NCBI GenBank assembly: GCA_964650405.1
Contig: CAZYTO010000023.1
Location: 1 to 29,319 of the forward strand
Length of the DNA: 29,319 nucleotides
Origin: CAZYTO01 sp964650405
Lineage (GTDB): Bacteria; Acidobacteriota; Thermoanaerobaculia; Gp7-AA8
Direction of reading: 5' to 3'
Shown here: piece after piece, positions 28,648 through 29,319 of the stretch
Layout: every line of letters begins with the position of its first letter
Position numbering within the stretch: the first letter of the stretch is position 1
Notes under the pieces: model-generated
Databases searched by the model: none
What the model was told of the DNA's origin: nothing
What the model saw: the letters and a program-made list of their open reading frames with translations, nothing else
Position numbers and translations under genes: made by a program

Positions 28648-29319
28648 ATGCGCGACCGGTTCGACATGCCGCTCCCGAAGAGCATCCTCTGCACCGCCTG
28701 TAAACGCACCTATCCCGAGGGTTGGAAGCGCTGCCCGTACTGCGGCCACGACGAGCTTCGGTCGAAGCAGGACGCCTCCGCGCGCAAGTACATGGCGCGA
28801 AAGGTCCAGGAATTCGAGCAGAAGATGGCGCGGGAAAGGCGGGAGCGGGGCGAGCGCGGCCGTCCTCCCCGTCCCGATGCGCGCCAGCAAGGGGGGCCAT
28901 CGGGGCGTCGCGAAGGGCAGAGAGACGGCGCCGGTCGCCGGCAACGCGGCCAGCGCCCGCAGCCGCCGCAACAGCGCCGCGAGAACCAGCAGCCCCGCGA
29001 CCGGGACCGCGAGCAGCAACGCAATGCCGGGCAGCAGGGGCAGCAGCGCAATGCTCAGCAGCAACAGCAAGGCCAGCAACAGGCCCAGGGAGGAGGCGAG
29101 CGCACCGGGCGCCGCCGCCGCCGTCGCGGGAGCGGAGGCGGTCCCCGCCCCGAGGGCGGCCCGCAGCAAACGGAACAGAAGTCAGGGCCGCAAGGCCAAG
29201 GACAGAAGCAACGTCAGCCCCGCCCGCCGCAGCCGCCGCGGGAGCGTCCTCCGCGGGAGCCGCGCGAGCCGCGCCCCCAGGGAGAGCCACGTCCCCAGGG
29301 CGACGGCGCCGGTGGCGAC
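28648..29319 (+). CDS. Zinc-ribbon protein with long Arg/Gln/Pro-rich tail (partial, runs off the window)
   Basis: The frame is open from ATG 28648 to the right edge without a stop (224 codons; 3' end missing). The start MRDRFDMPLPKSILCTACKR is followed by CPYC, giving a CxxC-x13-CxxC zinc ribbon (residues 15-35). The rest is a basic, Arg/Gln/Pro/Gly-rich, probably disordered stretch (about 60-224) with runs of Gln and Arg. No catalytic domain is seen so far; it may be an RNA-binding or scaffold protein, but the missing C-terminus could hold a domain. ATG 28666 is an alternative start, nearer to the zinc ribbon. It is divergent from the PTPS gene. Confidence 0.7.
   Translation, partial: MRDRFDMPLPKSILCTACKRTYPEGWKRCPYCGHDELRSKQDASARKYMARKVQEFEQKMARERRERGERGRPPRPDARQQGGPSGRREGQRDGAGRRQRGQRPQPPQQRRENQQPRDRDREQQRNAGQQGQQRNAQQQQQGQQQAQGGGERTGRRRRRRGSGGGPRPEGGPQQTEQKSGPQGQGQKQRQPRPPQPPRERPPREPREPRPQGEPRPQGDGAGGD

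Noticed and set aside
28633..29169. Longer N-terminal extension of the PTPS gene to 29169
   Set aside because: The extra part is Leu/Ala-rich antisense of the zinc-ribbon gene's repetitive tail. GTG 28632 is right at the start of protein-like sequence.

Overview
The window is a GC-rich (clearly above 60% by eye), densely packed chromosomal segment of a Gram-negative-type bacterium. The best guess is an Acidobacteriota member, because it holds a VWFA-related protein of the type named after Acidobacteria, a DUF885 peptidase, an FHA-GAF-SpoIIE phosphatase, a receiver protein with a long Pro/Ala tail, and a family of lineage-typical hypothetical genes. No rRNA, phage, CRISPR array or recognisable insertion sequence was seen. 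I support 32 protein genes (one cut by the right edge) and one tRNA.

Layout. 15-2575: a small zinc-ribbon protein and a 199-aa hypothetical, divergent from an FHA-GAF-PP2C phosphatase. 2660-5560: an RNB-domain exoribonuclease back to back with a fused 5-oxoprolinase PxpB-PxpC. 5561-7038: a 21-bp tandem array, then a secreted VWFA protein. 7150-7299: a tRNA-Pro(CGG) with a near-consensus promoter. 7372-13081: secreted zinc nuclease/phospholipase-like protein, cobalamin adenosyltransferase, response regulator with a peptide-motif array, DUF885 peptidase and GDPD phosphodiesterase. 13274-17804: DUF4177 protein, gpmI, histidine phosphatase and argS, all rightward. 17901-19269: small membrane protein, cold-shock protein, GNAT acetyltransferase. 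19351-22101: a murQ-nagA-nagB operon for muropeptide amino-sugar recycling. 22294-24916: UPF0158 protein, a 55-aa gene, an ITPA-like nucleotide pyrophosphatase, a zinc anti-sigma protein and an ECF sigma factor, with a strong terminator between the last two. 25264-29319: DjlA-like J-domain protein, hotdog thioesterase, an AT-richer lipoprotein flanked by integron-core-like inverted repeats, DUF1802, a PTPS-III-type pterin enzyme, and a zinc-ribbon/disordered protein running off the edge.

The most unusual feature is a dispersed set of short 'stutter' blocks in at least twelve places, mostly intergenic. In each, a word of 7 nt (sometimes 8-9) is repeated imperfectly 3-8 times. Each locus has its own word, and at several loci a second arm carries the reverse complement, so the block can fold into a hairpin. 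Some blocks run into genes: one encodes part of a signal peptide, two encode interdomain linkers, and others overlap start or stop codons. One block sits between two copies of a roughly 40-bp direct repeat, as an insertion would. No function is known to me; the pattern is read directly from the sequence.

Pathway links: murQ-nagA-nagB convert MurNAc-6P to fructose-6P, gpmI acts further down glycolysis, and PxpBC recycles pyroglutamate. The sigma/anti-sigma pair, the SpoIIE phosphatase and the response regulator give the segment a strong signalling component.
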